From Pseudomicrostroma phylloplanum (lineage: Eukaryota; Basidiomycota; Exobasidiomycetes; Microstromatales), in the NCBI GenBank assembly GCA_039545275.1, contig BCHS01000008.1, forward strand, positions 620,001 to 684,000: 64,000 nucleotides of DNA, read 5' to 3'. The position numbers and the translations under genes are program-made. The stretch's first letter is position 1, and every line of letters starts with the position of its first letter. Below are positions 61,508 to 64,000 of this stretch, in pieces. Below the pieces are notes generated by a model. It had not been told where the DNA came from and ran no database searches. It saw only the letters and a program-made list of their open reading frames with translations.

Positions 61508-64000
61508 ATGAGACTCGTCGTCAGAGGGACAGGCAGAGCTTGGGCAAACTGGAGACGAGTTCACAGCCTCTCTGCGTCCCCAGCATCATCTTCTCTCTTG
61601 CCCACATGTGGCGGAACTCCTGTCGCTCTAGCCGCGCCTTGGCTTCCCTCCAAGCTTTCCGGAGCTCTGCAGAAGCAGGCGCCTTTCTCCCGGCTCAGGT
61701 CCTACGCTACCCTGAGCAGTCGGTCTCGGGAAGCAGACGTAGTCTACACTCCCCCCAACCCGGCGGCTAGCAAGGGAAAGGGAAAGGCCAAGGAATCTGC
61801 AGAGGCAGAAGTGCTGCCTGGTCAGACGGCTGCCGAGGTAGCATCGAAGTTTGAGGTGAGTGAGGATGACAAGAGGGGAGGAGGGTGGGCTTTTGCTAAA
61901 ATCTCCGGGGACTAACCAAGGTATGAGACTCTCTATCTACATCTGCAGGCCCTTGGACTCTCCACCGGCCTCTCTCATCAACTCATCGAGACGTACCCGT
62001 TCATCACTCATCCAACAGCTGCTCAGTCAAGGATGATCCCGGCTGTCCTCGCACGGAATGATGTGCTCCTACGGGCTCACACTGGCTCGGGCAAGTCATT
62101 CGGCCTTCTCCTCGCCCTCATGGCAAAGCCACGGGTCACCTTTAGCAAGGAGACAGAGACGAGGTCTACCACTGGCACGGCGAGTCTGATCGTCGTGCCC
62201 ACCAACGAGCTCGCCCAGCAGTACCTCGCTTGGGCAAAGATGCTACTCCCAAGCACTAGCGCGACTTCTCTCGATTCAGTGATACAAATCGTAGTCAGAG
62301 GCGATCAGCAACTGACTCCCGAGCAGCAGGTCAACAAGCTCATCGACCGCCCGCCTCACATTCTCATCGCCACCCCTCGGCGGGCGCTAGAGATCCTCTC
62401 CCAGCCGCAAGGCTCGAACATCCTAGGTCTGCAAAGTTTGCAGACTCTTGTCTTGGACGAAGCAGACTCTTTGCTGGATCTGCCCGGACGCTTCCCTTCA
62501 GCCAAAATGGTGTGGAACAACATGGTCCACCCACCGCCAGGTCTGACATTCCTCAACGAAGTCATGAAGATCCGCGGTACCTTTTCAGGGGGCCAGGTGG
62601 TCCCTTCGGCCGGTCTCGAGCCTTCCGCTGGAAAGAGGGGGGATGAGCTTCGGCCTCCAGAGAAGTACCGGCGGACGCAACACCTGGCAAACGAGAGACT
62701 GCACGCGAAGGGCCAGGGCTGGCTGACGCCCCCCAAAATCTTGAAGCGCTACGAAAGGCCGCTTCAAGTCGTTGCCTGCTCGGCTACAACCAATGCTGTG
62801 CTCCGACACTTCCTGGGCGCCAAGACGGGCTGGGTACGCATTGGCATCAAGGAGCAGGAGCAGGACGAGCTCACCTTTGGGCGGCGGCCGACCAGGGTCA
62901 GAAATCAAGGTGTTACGGGGCAGTGGATCGATCTCACTGGCATGTCAGGCATGACAGGGTTGCGCTCGAGAGGGGATCAGGTGGACGTCGACTCTTCTGC
63001 TTCGGCCGGGAAGACCATGCCCGTTGAGCTCGCGCACGTCTGCATCGTCGTCGATGAAGGCCTGCCACCCTCACAGACACAACAGGGCCCAGACGATATG
63101 GGCCTGCTGCCTGCCATGAGGAACATGTCCCAGAAGCGGATTAGACGCTCGCTACAGCCTCCATCCGAAGGTTCGAAATCGGGGCGACGAGAAGAGCCAG
63201 AAGATGAGGACGAGAAGGACGAGGTTGCGGCTCGAGCCCTTGAGCTACAGGAGCAGAACATCGTCAGGTCTTTCCAGCTTCCGCCATCGGAAGTGGACAC
63301 GACGATGCTCGAGTCTATGGCGTACACATTTGCCCTCGAAGGCGTGTCAAAGGCACTAGTCTTCATTCCTCCCCAGTGGTCACTCCGGTCAACAGTCACT
63401 CACTTGACCGGTCTCGGTATGCCCGTCGTACCACTCGAGGAAATGCAAACGTCAGCCTCATCTGCAGGAAGCGCAGCAGACGAAAAGCCAAAGGTCTCTG
63501 TCATCCAGTCCACCTCGGGTCGAGGGCTGGACATTCCTCACCTCAGCCACGTCTTCATCCTGGGCATGGAAGCGGTCCGCGATCCAGTGCAGTACGCGCA
63601 CCTCGCCGGTCGCACCTCGCGGATCGGGCGGGACAGCCAGCTGAATCAGGAGCGCAAGGCGGGAACCGTCGTAACCCTTGTGCGTGGGCTTACCTTGGAG
63701 GACGCTAGACGCAACGAGGAGATTGCACTGCGCCATAGGAATAGGGCGATGGGCAAGGTCAACACCACGGCACAGTCCCTCGAAGAAGGAGGAGGAGGAA
63801 CGAAGCGCTCCTCCTCCAAGCGACAGGTGCGGGCTAGTGGGGCCGAGCAGACGACTCCGAAGCGGTTGTTGATCAGCTCGGGAGAGAAGAAGATGTCGAC
63901 AATCTATGCGCGATTGGGGGTTAGGCCGGGGAGGATCGAGCTCAAGGGGATCAACGAGGTTGATGAGGACGTCGACGTGGATGAGGTGGACGATGGGCAG
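61508..64000 (+). CDS. MRH4: mitochondrial DEAD-box RNA helicase, Mrh4-like, 3' end cut by window edge
   Basis: RNA helicase implicated in mitochondrial large-ribosomal-subunit assembly in yeast. Exons 61508-61855 and 61949 to beyond 64000 (open throughout) give at least 800 residues. The N-terminal ~90 residues are Arg/Ser/Ala-rich with almost no acidic residues, a mitochondrial presequence (MRLVVRGTGRAWANWRRVHS). Helicase motifs: HPTAAQSRMIPAVL (Q-motif region), RAHTGSGKSFG (I), VPTNELAQQ (Ia), IATPRRALE (Ib), VLDEADSLLD (II), VACSATT (III), VIQSTSGRGLDIPHLSHVF (V) and YAHLAGRTSRIGR (VI). Unusually long insertions lie between motifs II and III and between III and V. The C-terminus is basic/Ser-rich and then acidic and is incomplete. 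Assignment to Mrh4 rather than another mitochondrial DEAD-box protein rests on the presequence and the divergent motifs. Confidence 0.85.

Overview
The window is nuclear DNA of a GC-rich fungus, most likely a basidiomycete and probably from the Ustilaginomycotina (smut-like lineages). This is inferred from the gene set (HIR1, DIS3, TAF7, SCD6, TVP38, VMA13, class II cAMP phosphodiesterase, RCF1, MCD4, PMT2, EDE1, SAL1, CMR1, MRH4), from long open frames with few short introns (mostly GTGAGT donors and CAG/TAG acceptors), and from serine/proline-rich insertions inside conserved proteins. No species can be named from the sequence alone. The window is cut inside HIR1 on the left and inside an MRH4-like helicase gene on the right. 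There are 21 protein-coding genes or gene-like loci, one pseudogene relic and three intron-containing tRNA genes. I see no transposon, CRISPR array or viral gene.

Layout: 1-8.7 kb holds HIR1 (-), DIS3 (+) and TAF7 (-). 8.7-16.7 kb is a gene-poor accessory island. It has a truncated orphan gene (10.2-11.0 kb), a tandem full-length relative of 1121 residues interrupted by an uninterrupted run of 85 C (11407-11491), and a decayed minus-strand fragment resembling the N-terminal half of MUS81 (about 14.95-16.1 kb). A tRNA-Lys closes the island. 17.3-22 kb holds SCD6 (-), tRNA-Val (-) and TVP38 (-). 22.1-28.2 kb is one 2040-codon exon of unknown function. 28.6-33.7 kb holds a paraoxonase-like gene (+), mitochondrial ribosomal protein mL46 (-) and VMA13 (+). 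33.7-36.1 kb is a 2.4 kb repeat-rich intergenic region in front of the PDE gene. 36.1-48.8 kb holds PDE1 (+), RCF1 (+), MCD4 (-), a short-chain dehydrogenase (+) and PMT2 (+). 49.2-64 kb holds EDE1 (-), a second tRNA-Lys (+), SAL1 (-), CMR1 (+), nucleoside diphosphate kinase (-) and MRH4 (+, partial).

The genes are mostly unrelated housekeeping functions: chromatin and transcription, RNA decay, secretory pathway, mitochondria and endocytosis. Six neighbouring pairs are divergent over roughly 240-600 bp and probably share promoters: HIR1/DIS3, TVP38/2040-residue gene, mL46/VMA13, MCD4/SDR, SAL1/CMR1 and NDK/MRH4. MCD4 (GPI-anchor synthesis) and PMT2 (O-mannosylation) lie close together and both act in the ER lumen.

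The most unusual biology is in the 8.7-16.7 kb island: a length-unstable poly-C tract inside the coding region of an unrecognised gene, a decayed tandem copy that still shows the unexpanded ancestral site, and the neighbouring MUS81-like relic.
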